Shown here: positions 17,217 through 25,212 of the stretch, piece by piece
How the letters are laid out: each line of letters begins with the position of its first letter
Numbering within the stretch: the first letter of the stretch is position 1
NCBI GenBank assembly: GCA_046704385.1
Contig: JBJKSB010000046.1
Coordinates: 1-29,448 of the forward strand
DNA length: 29,448 nucleotides
From: GH45 sp046704385
GTDB lineage: Bacteria > Bacteroidota > Bacteroidia > Bacteroidales > SZUA-534
Direction: 5' to 3'
Notes under the pieces: generated by a model
What the model saw: only the letters and a program-made list of their open reading frames with translations
Database searches by the model: none
What the model was told of the DNA's origin: nothing
Translations under genes and position numbers: made by a program

Positions 17217-18437
17217 ATGAAAAAGTTAATATTTACATCCGTTTTTGTTGTGTTTATTGGGCTAATTGTCAATGCAGCCACTCATACCTCATCAGGTAAT
17301 GGATATACAACAGACGTTGGAATACCTAATACACCAGGTAATGGGGATGTTATAAATATTGGTTATCCTGTTGTAGGTCCACCTGTCGACACTGCTAGAC
17401 ACATTGTTTCTACTTATAATGCCGATTTTGATTTTAGTCAAGGAGGTACATTAAATGTTTATGGAAATTTTACAGTAAATGGAAATTTTTCTGCTGGAAA
17501 TAACCTTATAATTAATATATATCATGGAGGCAGTTTAACTATTACTGGTAATTTAACTACGGTTAATAATCTTACACTTAATGTGTCAGGATCTCTGGTA
17601 GTGAATGGTAGTACAACTTCTAACAATGGTGCAGACATTACAGTTAATAATACAGGTACTGCTGACCTTGGTAATGTGACATTTAATAATAACGGCACTT
17701 TGCAAGTAGATGGATCTGTTACAGCTGGCGCAATTTCATTTGCCCAAGGTGGTACAATTTCTGTACCTTCTGGAGGATATTTAGAAGCAACATCAGCAAC
17801 TTTTACAGGTGGAGGCACATTTACTAACAATGGAACAATAAATATTCCTGCGAATAGTATTACAGTTAATGGTACTGTTACTACCCCATCAGGAGGAGGA
17901 AGTAATCTCCCAATAAGACTTACTAATTTCATTGCTTCATCAACCGAAAATACTGTTAAAATTACCTGGCAAACCGCCTCCGAAGAAAATAACGATTATT
18001 TTACCCTCGAACGTTCAGCTGACGGTGTAAATTACGAGATTATAGGAACCGTTAAAGGCGCTGGTAATTCCTGTGTAAACCTTAATTATTCCTATACCGA
18101 TAATTATCCTTTAAACGGGGTTTCATACTACCGCCTATCACAAACTGATTATGACGGTAAATTTGAAGTTTTTGCTCCGGTTTCCGTTTCATTACTAAAT
18201 GAAGGCGACCTTAAAGTAGGGCCCAACCCAGTGGTGGATTATCTGAATGTAAGTTTGGGAGCCAATACCGGTTCGTATTCACTTGATATTTATAATATTA
18301 TTGGTGCCCGGGTAAAAAATATGGAACTAAGCCAATCATTTGCCACTGTGGATGTCAGCGAATTGCCCAAAGGACAGTATATTGTGGTAATCACAGCTAA
18401 TGATAACCGGTTGACAAAGAAAATTGTAGTACAGTAA
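17217..18437 (+). CDS. T9SS-secreted beta-helix-like surface protein, paralogue 2
   Basis: 406 aa from the ATG at 17217; an in-frame TTG ten codons upstream is rejected because MKKLIFTSVFVVFIGL is a clean signal peptide start, cut after about residue 20. Residues 75-225 are low-complexity strand repeats rich in G, N, T and S (LNVYGNFTVNGNF, LTITGNLTTVNN, LNVSGSLVVNGS, TFTNNGTINI) that fit a beta-solenoid. No enzyme motif is seen. Residues 231-330 are the shared cassette (TASEENNDYFTLERS). Residues about 334-406 (VGPNPVVDYL to KKIVVQ) are a T9SS sorting domain. The last ~150 residues are very close to paralogue 3, while the passenger is different. Confidence 0.87.
   Translation: MKKLIFTSVFVVFIGLIVNAATHTSSGNGYTTDVGIPNTPGNGDVINIGYPVVGPPVDTARHIVSTYNADFDFSQGGTLNVYGNFTVNGNFSAGNNLIINIYHGGSLTITGNLTTVNNLTLNVSGSLVVNGSTTSNNGADITVNNTGTADLGNVTFNNNGTLQVDGSVTAGAISFAQGGTISVPSGGYLEATSATFTGGGTFTNNGTINIPANSITVNGTVTTPSGGGSNLPIRLTNFIASSTENTVKITWQTASEENNDYFTLERSADGVNYEIIGTVKGAGNSCVNLNYSYTDNYPLNGVSYYRLSQTDYDGKFEVFAPVSVSLLNEGDLKVGPNPVVDYLNVSLGANTGSYSLDIYNIIGARVKNMELSQSFATVDVSELPKGQYIVVITANDNRLTKKIVVQ
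17907..18437 (+). repeat. Shared C-terminal cassette, copy 2
   Basis: Encodes residues 231-406 of paralogue 2. From the TGGCAAAC block (17968) onward, DNA identity to copy 3 (from 20034) is high by eye, with mostly third-position changes. Identical runs include CCTCCGAAGAAAATAACGAT. Confidence 0.85.
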
Positions 18438-18456
18438 ATACACACTTAATATAAAG

Positions 18457-18490
18457 AAAAGGGCTGCCGGAATTTTGGCAGCTTTTTTTT
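18457..18490 (+). terminator. Terminator after T9SS paralogue 2
   Basis: GCTGCC (18463-18468) pairs with GGCAGC (18477-18482), 8-base loop, then eight T. The segment GAAAAGGGCTGCC before the loop is identical to the one at the paralogue 3 terminator, so the terminator was duplicated with the gene. Confidence 0.85.
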
Positions 18491-18865
18491 GGGCCATTAT
18501 TCTTGCCTCAAGCCAGTCTGGTAGTGAGTTTTACATTAATAGCGGCTTTAAAATTATCGAGCAGTTGCTCTAAAAAAGTCTCTCATAGTGACTTTAAAAC
18601 TTACGATTCCCTATAATACCAACCATTAGCCCGGCGTTTCGCTATTTATAAGCGGCTAAAACTTTGAAACTGAAATGCTTTTTTAACTGTAGGTAATAAA
18701 TAAATTTACTTTGCTATATCTTAACCATTTTTTACTGTAGATCAGGCAGATAAAAAATAACTCTTTTAAGTATATATTTCCAATTTTTTTTTAAATTCGC
18801 AACAAAATCAACCGAAAAATAAAATTACAGTGCAACCAGGAAAACAGCACATTTAAAAAATATAT
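18491..18865. other. Intergenic region between T9SS paralogues 2 and 3
   Basis: No gene seen. The first ~60 bases resemble the region after the paralogue 1 terminator. A loose inverted repeat, TTAGCC (18626-18631) with GGCTAA (18654-18659), could be a worn hairpin. A weak -7 match TAAATTCG (18792-18799) would give a leader of about 60 nt for paralogue 3. Confidence 0.4.
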
Positions 18866-20503
18866 ATGAATAAATTTATACTCATTATCAACCTTATATT
18901 TATGGGTTTAGGGGTTATTGCTCAAAATGCACCTGGCATTGATAATTTATCAATTGCCGGAGCCGCCTGTTACAATACTGCGCAAAGTGTTGGTACAACA
19001 GTTACTATAATTTATAATTATTCTGATAGCGATGGGGATATTGAGGAAGGGAGTACCTATATATGGTATGAAGGTTCACAAGCAAATGGCTCAGATAAAA
19101 CTTCAACAGGTATCACCACAAAATCATATGATGTTCAATCAGGTGATCAATACTTATTTTGTGAGGTAACACCAAAAGATGAAAGTGGCCAGTCAGGAGA
19201 CACCAAACTTTCGGATGGTGTTTTAGTTACTAATACAACAATGGCAGATGCAACCGTTGCTCAATATTATGCTCCGGCTGACGGACTTGAAGTTTGGGAC
19301 TATATTTCAGCCAGTAATGGAAAATCAATAAGTGTATATTCCGGTCGAACGTTCTATATATACGGTGACCTTGACCTTACAGCTCCTAACGGTCAATTTG
19401 ATTTAAATATTAGCGGCGATTTTATCTTATATGGCAAACTAATTACAAATAACAATGTAAATATCAATGTATATTCCGGAGGATCATTTACAATTTATGA
19501 AGGTCTTGATGCCAAGAATGGTTCAGATTTAAAAATAAGTGGAGATTTAGATATAATTGGAGCTGTTGATTTCGATGGAACTACATCAGTTGATGTTTAT
19601 AGTGGAGCAGGATTAAATATTCAAGGCAACATTAATTTGGGTGACCAGGCCGATGTTAAACTTAGCGGGGACATTAATGTTGATGGAGACCTGACTTTTG
19701 ATGGCCAGGCAAAAATTGATGTTTATTCAGGTAGCAGTCTTGACGTTGCCGGGAATTTAGATATTGGAGATAGAGCAACTGTTGTTGTAAGTGGCGACAT
19801 TAACGTTGATGGGGATTTAGATACCGGAAGCAATAGTGATATTACTATATATAGTGGCGGAAACGTTGGTGTGGGTGGAGATTTGTTAGGTGATGCTATT
19901 ATTTCAGGTGATGGAACTATGACTGTAGGAGGAACCGTTGATCCAAATATTAATGATACAAATGATGTTATAACACCCATTAAGCTTTTGTCAGTTAATG
20001 CTTTTTATTCAAATAACAACGTAACTATTACCTGGCAAACTGCCTCCGAAGAAAATAACGATTATTTTACCATCGAACGTTCAGCCGACGGTGTTACCTA
20101 CGAAATTATTGGAACGGTTAAAGGGGCTGGTAATTCATGCGTTACCCTCAACTATTCTTATATCGATAACAATCCTTTAAACTGGGTTTCATACTATCGC
20201 TTGACACAAACCGACTATGATGGCAGATTTGAAGTTTTTGCCCCGGTTTCTGTTTCCTTATTAAAAGAAGGTAACCTTAAAGTGGGACCAAACCCCGTGG
20301 CAGACTACTTGAATTTAAATATGGGTGCAAATACAGGTTCCTATGTGGTAGCTATTTATAATCTTATTGGTGCCCGGGTAAAAAATTTAGAATTAAGCCA
20401 ATCGTATGCCACAGTTGATGTAAGCGAATTACCCAAAGGACAGTATATTGTAGTAATTACAGCTAATGATAACCGGATGACAAAGAAAATTGTAGTACAA
20501 TAA
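18866..20503 (+). CDS. T9SS-secreted repeat protein with Ig-like domain, paralogue 3
   Basis: 545 aa. Signal peptide at residues 1-20 (MNKFILIINLIFMGLGVIAQ). Residues 21-125 look like an Ig-like domain (YNYSDSDGD, STYIWYEG, SYDVQSGDQYLFCEVTPKDESGQSG). Residues 155-349 form a regular array of 42-residue repeats (SGD-I-V-DGDL / I-VYSG / GNL-IGD), expected to fold as a beta-solenoid. Residues about 370-465 are the shared cassette, and 472-545 (VGPNPVADYL to KKIVVQ) the T9SS sorting domain. The G/D-rich surface could bind Ca2+ or polymers, but no known binding motif such as GGXGXDXUX is present. Function unknown; a structural or adhesive surface role is an inference. Confidence 0.88.
   Translation: MNKFILIINLIFMGLGVIAQNAPGIDNLSIAGAACYNTAQSVGTTVTIIYNYSDSDGDIEEGSTYIWYEGSQANGSDKTSTGITTKSYDVQSGDQYLFCEVTPKDESGQSGDTKLSDGVLVTNTTMADATVAQYYAPADGLEVWDYISASNGKSISVYSGRTFYIYGDLDLTAPNGQFDLNISGDFILYGKLITNNNVNINVYSGGSFTIYEGLDAKNGSDLKISGDLDIIGAVDFDGTTSVDVYSGAGLNIQGNINLGDQADVKLSGDINVDGDLTFDGQAKIDVYSGSSLDVAGNLDIGDRATVVVSGDINVDGDLDTGSNSDITIYSGGNVGVGGDLLGDAIISGDGTMTVGGTVDPNINDTNDVITPIKLLSVNAFYSNNNVTITWQTASEENNDYFTIERSADGVTYEIIGTVKGAGNSCVTLNYSYIDNNPLNWVSYYRLTQTDYDGRFEVFAPVSVSLLKEGNLKVGPNPVADYLNLNMGANTGSYVVAIYNLIGARVKNLELSQSYATVDVSELPKGQYIVVITANDNRMTKKIVVQ
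19403..19894 (+). repeat. Four in-frame 126-base (42-residue) repeats
   Basis: Repeat units at residues 180-221, 222-263, 264-305 and a 38-residue last unit at 306-343, preceded by a partial unit from about residue 155. Each has SGD at positions 4-6, a glycine at 11, [IV]-[ND/DT]-[VI]YSG at about 21-26 and G-N/D-[LI] at about 33-35. Units 2 and 3 have no gaps between them. A further SGD at 347-349 starts a decayed fifth unit. Confidence 0.85.
19973..20503 (+). repeat. Shared C-terminal cassette, copy 3
   Basis: Encodes residues 370-545 of paralogue 3. It starts with TPIKLLSVNAF, in the position of LPIHL/LPIRL in the other copies, then TASEENNDYFTIERSADG and the T9SS sorting domain. It is closest to copy 2. 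Confidence 0.85.
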
Positions 20504-20528
20504 TACATACATAGAATATTGAAAAGGG

Positions 20529-20555
20529 CTGCCAGAGAAATTTGGCAGTTTTTTT
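20529..20555 (+). terminator. Terminator after T9SS paralogue 3
   Basis: CTGCCA (20529-20534) pairs with TGGCAG (20543-20548), 8-base loop, then seven T. It lies 25 bases after the stop and resembles the other two paralogue terminators. Confidence 0.8.
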
Positions 20556-20611
20556 ATAATTCTTTTGTATTCGATCACAACCGTTGTCGTATGTTTATAG
20601 AAATTTTGATG

Positions 20612-20644
20612 AAAAAAGCCCCAAATGATCGAAATTTGGGGCTT
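20612..20644 (-). terminator. Terminator of the ABC transporter gene
   Basis: An 11-base perfect stem, AAGCCCCAAAT (20616-20626) with ATTTGGGGCTT (20634-20644), and a 7-base loop. Read on the minus strand it is followed by a T-run (20617 to 20612). It lies 24 bases beyond the stop of the minus-strand gene; plus-strand T's are lacking, so it serves the minus strand. Confidence 0.85.
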
Positions 20645-20668
20645 AAAATCAGCTAAATATAATCGAGA

Positions 20669-23600
20669 TTATTCCCTACTGCCTAATTTGAATAATTCCA
20701 TGAATTTTTTTAATCCGTCAAAAAGTAAAATCAAATAAAAAACCAAACTGTAAATCCACAATACCATAATATCGAACCAATAAGTATCAATTTCAAGCGA
20801 GCCAATTTTTTTAACCGGGGCATAAAAATGCGCCCTGCCACAATTCGAAACCGGGTCTTTAAAAATGGGGTCGGCAAGCTGGACAAAACCTTCACCCGTA
20901 TCATGAATCTTGTGAATTTCAGTGCGGTTCATTACCATATCGGCTAAAAAGTCATTATAATAATTCTTTTTCAGCTCAATCAAGGCATCTTTTCCACCGA
21001 GTTCTGTGGTAAGTTCAGCCACTTTTTCGTCAAGCAAACTAATGGCTTTATTTTGTTTCTTTTGATAATACCGGGTAACCAATTGCAAATATTCCTGAAT
21101 TACTTTAATAAAACCCGCATCCAGTGTTTTTCCGGTTATTTGTTTTACTTTCTTAAATGGATAATTCGGAGTTTTTTCATTTAACTTTTCCATCTCATTC
21201 CTCAGTATACGGATATTTTTTATTTTTTGCTCTTCGGAAGAGCCATACTGAATTTTTGATATTTTATTGGTTAATGCTGGTATCAAATAGGAAGCAATAT
21301 AACTGGCTTCACTCTTTTTCTTTTCCAGATAGAAAAAATGCTTTTCATATTCATTGTCTCTGAACTGCTTAACTACCATTGCTTCATAAGCCCAACGTGA
21401 AACCATCAAATCGCCAAGAATAGGAACATGTTCATAGGAAGAAATGCTCCGGTTTAGTTTTTCGAATTTGACCATGGTACCGCTAAATAATAATTGAGGT
21501 ACAACAAGGAATGGTATCAGGATATATATAGTAATTACAGAATCGAGTGCTGCAGAAATGTTAAGCCCAATCATATTGGCTGCGCATGATGCTGAAAACA
21601 AAGCCAGCCAATGAGCCATTGTCAATCCCCTTATTTCCATTACCATATTACCAATTACGATAAATGTTATGGTTTGGATGGCAGATATGAGAAACAATAT
21701 CAGAATCTTACTGTTGAGATAACTAAAGCGACTTAAATTCAGGAATTTTTCACGTTTCAATAATTGACGATCTTTAATTATTTCCTCTGCGCTTACGGTT
21801 AACCCAATAAAAATAGCCACGACTACAGCCATAAACAAGTAGATGGGAACATTTTCGTTAGCACTAAAAATATAGGCTGTCGGGTCTTCGCTGGTTCCCT
21901 GGATGTATTTTGTGAAATAGGCCAGAATTAAAGCAAGCAATGGCGCTTCAAGAAAGTTTATAAGCATGTATTGCTGGTTAGCAAGTTTCGAAAGCACATT
22001 CCTAACTGAGAAAATCCTGAATTGTTTTATTACATTAGGTATTCCAAAATTATTCTTAGGTAACTCTTTCTTCTCGGTAATTTCCGATATGTGAATCTCT
22101 ACATTTTTTTGATATAATTCAGACCACTCCTCCGGTTTGGTTTTCCGGGTGCGGGTAATACGGCCATATTCATCTACAATTTTGGCTTCAAGAATCTGAA
22201 GTACCTGTTCGGGATTAATATTACCACAATGGTAACATTCAGCCTCCATAGCATTCACATGATTGCTCATGGTTTTGAAATAAACCACCGAATCAACCGG
22301 ATTTCCATAATAAACCAGGTATCCGCCCTTATCCATTATAAGCAGCTTATCGAACATTTTAAAGATGTCCGATGAAGGTTGGTGAATATTCACAATCACC
22401 AACTTTCCCTTAAGGGTTTGTTCTTTGAGCAGGTCCATCACCATCTCCGAGTCCATCGATGAAAGTCCAGAGGTAGGTTCATCAACAAACATTACAAGAG
22501 GTTGTCTGATTAGCTCCAGGGCAATATTCAAACGCTTACGCTGACCTCCGCTAATGGTTTTCTTTAACGGATTACCAACAATTAAATCGCTGGTTGCCCT
22601 TAAATCCAGATCATCAAGCACTTTATTAACGAGCTCTTTAATTTCATCATCATCAAGATTATTGAAACAAAGCTTAGCGCTATAATAAAGGTTTTGATAT
22701 ACCGTAAGTTCTTCTATTAGCAAATCATCTTGTGGAACAAAACCTATTACCCCTTCAAGCTCTTCCTTATCACCATGCAGCTCAAAACCATTAATCAAAA
22801 TTTGTCCGCTTTGGGGTTTCAGGTTACCGTTAAGTACATTCAACAGTGTGGATTTACCAACACCGCTCCCTCCCATTATTCCAATAAGCTCACCGCCTTT
22901 TTCACTAAAATTGAACTTATGAATACCATTATTACTGTTCTTAAAGCGGAATTCAACATCTTTGGCCGTAAAAATTACCTGATGATCGCTTAACGAATCA
23001 ATAAATTTCGATACAATATCGCTATAATAAATATTACCAATTTTAGGGCTGCGTATTGCCGAACCCTTTGGCAACATATAGGTGCGGTTTAGTAAAATAC
23101 TATGTCCATTCAGGTACAAGTCGGTTTCGCCCACATACCTGAATGCGTACATATTAATTGACGGGAGAAAGAGTACCAGTATCCTTCCATCGAGTTGCGC
23201 GTAATTAATATGCTTGAATCCGGGAAGCGGGGCATCGGTATACGAATCAAGCACCAGAACATTTTCCTTATATGGAATTTTTTCAAGTGATGCTTCCAGT
23301 ATGAATGCATGACTGTTAAAGTATTCTTCTTCGGGAATATTGAAAATGTCGGAAGTGGTTTTTACAAAATCGAGATCCTTCTCAGTAATTTCCTCTCCAT
23401 AACTGATAAATTCAAGTAACTGCAATAAAACCAATATTTTTTGATCCTGATGCAATTCCTCATTTATTTGCTGGCATATCCGTAAAACCTTAACCGAATT
23501 CGACGAAGTACGTTTTCTAACCTTAGTGCCATCTGACTGGGTAACATCACCATGATGAGTTGCAATAAATTCATCGAATAACTCAAGGTAAGTTGTAACC

Positions 23601-23731
23601 TGATCGAGACTGAGTTGTAATTTTAGATAGGATTCAACAATAGATCGGGACTTATCGGAAATACCATCCTTATTTACATTTGCAATAATTGCAAAAAGCT
23701 GCATTAAGGCTTTTAATATGGATTCATTCAT
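20669..23731 (-). CDS. ABCG-like ABC transporter fused to a TerB-like domain
   Basis: 1020 aa from the ATG at 23731; an in-frame TTG 22 codons earlier probably lies upstream of the promoter. Residues 1-145 resemble a TerB domain (ALMQLFAIIANVNKDGIS and, in the second half, LLEFISYGEEITEKDLDFV). Residues 175-245 are strand-rich and FHA-like (DLYLNGHSILL, YMLPKGSAIRS). The ATPase follows: Walker A GGSGVGKST (287-295), signature ISGGQRKRL (394-402), Walker B LVMFVDEPTSGLSS (from 412), H-loop NIHQPSSD. A CYHCG motif lies between ATPase and membrane part. The permease (ABC2 type) has about six helices, with a charged soluble stretch of ~190 residues, partly coiled-coil-like, before the last helix. 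Order ATPase then permease is as in ABCG proteins. Export substrate unknown. Confidence 0.88.
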   Translation of the reverse strand: MNESILKALMQLFAIIANVNKDGISDKSRSIVESYLKLQLSLDQVTTYLELFDEFIATHHGDVTQSDGTKVRKRTSSNSVKVLRICQQINEELHQDQKILVLLQLLEFISYGEEITEKDLDFVKTTSDIFNIPEEEYFNSHAFILEASLEKIPYKENVLVLDSYTDAPLPGFKHINYAQLDGRILVLFLPSINMYAFRYVGETDLYLNGHSILLNRTYMLPKGSAIRSPKIGNIYYSDIVSKFIDSLSDHQVIFTAKDVEFRFKNSNNGIHKFNFSEKGGELIGIMGGSGVGKSTLLNVLNGNLKPQSGQILINGFELHGDKEELEGVIGFVPQDDLLIEELTVYQNLYYSAKLCFNNLDDDEIKELVNKVLDDLDLRATSDLIVGNPLKKTISGGQRKRLNIALELIRQPLVMFVDEPTSGLSSMDSEMVMDLLKEQTLKGKLVIVNIHQPSSDIFKMFDKLLIMDKGGYLVYYGNPVDSVVYFKTMSNHVNAMEAECYHCGNINPEQVLQILEAKIVDEYGRITRTRKTKPEEWSELYQKNVEIHISEITEKKELPKNNFGIPNVIKQFRIFSVRNVLSKLANQQYMLINFLEAPLLALILAYFTKYIQGTSEDPTAYIFSANENVPIYLFMAVVVAIFIGLTVSAEEIIKDRQLLKREKFLNLSRFSYLNSKILILFLISAIQTITFIVIGNMVMEIRGLTMAHWLALFSASCAANMIGLNISAALDSVITIYILIPFLVVPQLLFSGTMVKFEKLNRSISSYEHVPILGDLMVSRWAYEAMVVKQFRDNEYEKHFFYLEKKKSEASYIASYLIPALTNKISKIQYGSSEEQKIKNIRILRNEMEKLNEKTPNYPFKKVKQITGKTLDAGFIKVIQEYLQLVTRYYQKKQNKAISLLDEKVAELTTELGGKDALIELKKNYYNDFLADMVMNRTEIHKIHDTGEGFVQLADPIFKDPVSNCGRAHFYAPVKKIGSLEIDTYWFDIMVLWIYSLVFYLILLFDGLKKFMELFKLGSRE

Positions 23732-23767
23732 ACAATTTGCTTTTATATCGAATGCTGTTGGAAGCAC

Positions 23768-23775
23768 CAAAGATT
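23768..23775 (-). promoter_or_regulatory. Candidate -7 box for the ABC transporter gene
   Basis: Minus strand reads AATCTTTG, one base from TAnnTTTG. Transcription would start about 30 bases before the ATG at 23731 and after the TTG at 23797, favouring the ATG. Tentative. Confidence 0.3.
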
Positions 23776-23882
23776 GAAAATACAAGGACGAGTGCAACCA
23801 TAAACATGCTGGTTCAATTTAACTAATTTGGAATTTTCGAACACTAAAATTAAAAAAAATTAATGTCAATTATGGAAATCAA

Positions 23883-23913
23883 TTTTTAAAAAGAAGTTAT
23901 AAGCCTATTTTTG
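23883..23913 (+). promoter_or_regulatory. Candidate promoter of folK
   Basis: T-run at 23883-23887 as a poor -33, 18-base spacer, then TATTTTTG (23906-23913), a perfect -7 box. The start would be near 23920, 15 bases before the folK ATG at 23935, and it rules out an in-frame TTG at 23911. Confidence 0.5.
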
Positions 23914-23934
23914 TGCACAAATGCAACCGTAAAA

Positions 23935-24429
23935 ATGTCGAATAATACTGCTTTTTTGGGTATCGGAGGTAATAAAGGTAACCGGCTTGAGCTTTTAGTC
24001 CGGTGTAAAGAACTTATTGACTCTCAGGGAATAACAATACTTTCACAATCGGCAATTTATGAAACGCCTCCATGGGGCTTTGCCTCAGAGCAAAATTTTT
24101 ATAACCAGGTATTACAGGTCAGCACCAATGAAAGTCCAAATCAACTTTTTGAAATATTACAGATAATTGAGAACAAGCTGGGCCGTACCCGCCATGGTGA
24201 AGCATACGAATCAAGAACTATGGATATTGATATCCTTTTTTTTAATGACCTGATAATAAATAAGGGAAACCTTGAATTACCACATGCCCGATTGCATTTA
24301 CGAAAATTTGTATTGATACCACTATATGAAATTGCACCGCAATGGGTACATCCGGTTTTTAACCTGACTATTGCCGAACTTCTGGAACAGTGTAATGATC
24401 CATCGGAATGTGCCAAAGTTGATTATTAA
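23935..24429 (+). CDS. folK: 6-hydroxymethyl-7,8-dihydropterin pyrophosphokinase (HPPK)
   Basis: Transfers pyrophosphate from ATP to 6-hydroxymethyl-dihydropterin in folate synthesis. 164 aa from the ATG at 23935, normal length. Family motifs: FLGIGGNKGNR (6-16), IYETPPWGF (41-49), QNFYNQV, LGRTRHGEAYESRTMDIDILFF with the metal-binding D97 and D99, and LELPHARLHLRKFVLIPLYEIAP (113-135). There is no folB or folP fusion. It is divergent from the ABC transporter and convergent with upp, 15 bases apart. Confidence 0.96.
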   Translation: MSNNTAFLGIGGNKGNRLELLVRCKELIDSQGITILSQSAIYETPPWGFASEQNFYNQVLQVSTNESPNQLFEILQIIENKLGRTRHGEAYESRTMDIDILFFNDLIINKGNLELPHARLHLRKFVLIPLYEIAPQWVHPVFNLTIAELLEQCNDPSECAKVDY

Positions 24430-24444
24430 CCTACGACGAGCTTA

Positions 24445-25095
24445 TTATTCTTTTCCACCAAAAGCCAGGTCACCTGCATCACCTAACCCGGGAACTATAT
24501 ACGATTTTACAGTTAACTCATCATCAATGGCACCTGTCCACAGGGTAATATTTTTACCTCCCAGGTTTTTCTCAAGGTATTCAATACCTTCTTTACTGGA
24601 AATGATAGAAACAATATGCGTATGTTTAGGAGTCCCCTTTTCAAGCATGGCTTTATATGCCAAAACCATGGATGCACCGGTAGCCAGCATTGGGTCGGCT
24701 AAAATTATTACCTTATCCTCAACAGGCGGAGCTGAGATGTGTTCAAATTTTATCTCAAAAGAACCATCCTTACTATATTTGCGATAAGCTGAAATAAAGG
24801 CATTTTCAGATTTGTCAAAATAATTCAACATTCCCTGGTGAAAAGGCAGACCTGCACGCATAATACTGGCTATAACAGGTTGTTTTGCCAAAACCGGAAC
24901 AGTTGCAATACCTAATGGCGTTTGCACTTCAACTTTATTGTAATCCATGGTTTTGCTTATTTCATAAGCAAATATTTCGCCTGCACGTTCCAGATTTCTC
25001 CTGAAACGCATGCTATCAAGCTGCATCACCTGGTCACGTATTTCTGAGATATACTGGTTAAAAAGCGAATTTTTCTCTCCAAGATTAATCACCAT
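24445..25095 (-). CDS. upp: Uracil phosphoribosyltransferase
   Basis: Pyrimidine salvage: uracil plus PRPP to UMP. 216 aa, close to the usual ~208. Seen: RNLERAGEIFAYE near the N-terminus, SIMRAGLPFHQGM, the PRPP loop VIILADPMLATGASM and the uracil-binding tail SYIVPGLGDAGDLAFGG. The ATG at 25095 sits just before VINLGEKNS. It stands alone, without uraA beside it, and is convergent with folK with no terminator visible in the 15-base gap. Confidence 0.96.
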   Translation of the reverse strand: MVINLGEKNSLFNQYISEIRDQVMQLDSMRFRRNLERAGEIFAYEISKTMDYNKVEVQTPLGIATVPVLAKQPVIASIMRAGLPFHQGMLNYFDKSENAFISAYRKYSKDGSFEIKFEHISAPPVEDKVIILADPMLATGASMVLAYKAMLEKGTPKHTHIVSIISSKEGIEYLEKNLGGKNITLWTGAIDDELTVKSYIVPGLGDAGDLAFGGKE

Positions 25096-25212
25096 TGTCG
25101 CTTGCCATTAAAAGTTGCTGCAAATGTGCAAAAAAATTAAATTCATCACAAATATTATCTAAATGTTGTTAATTTTAAAAACAATATTTTATTCCTATTA
25201 ATCAACCCGTAA

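Noticed and set aside
24371..24787. 138-codon plus-strand frame across the folK end and the upp 3' region
   Set aside because: Lies over two conserved genes in other frames; no family resemblance.
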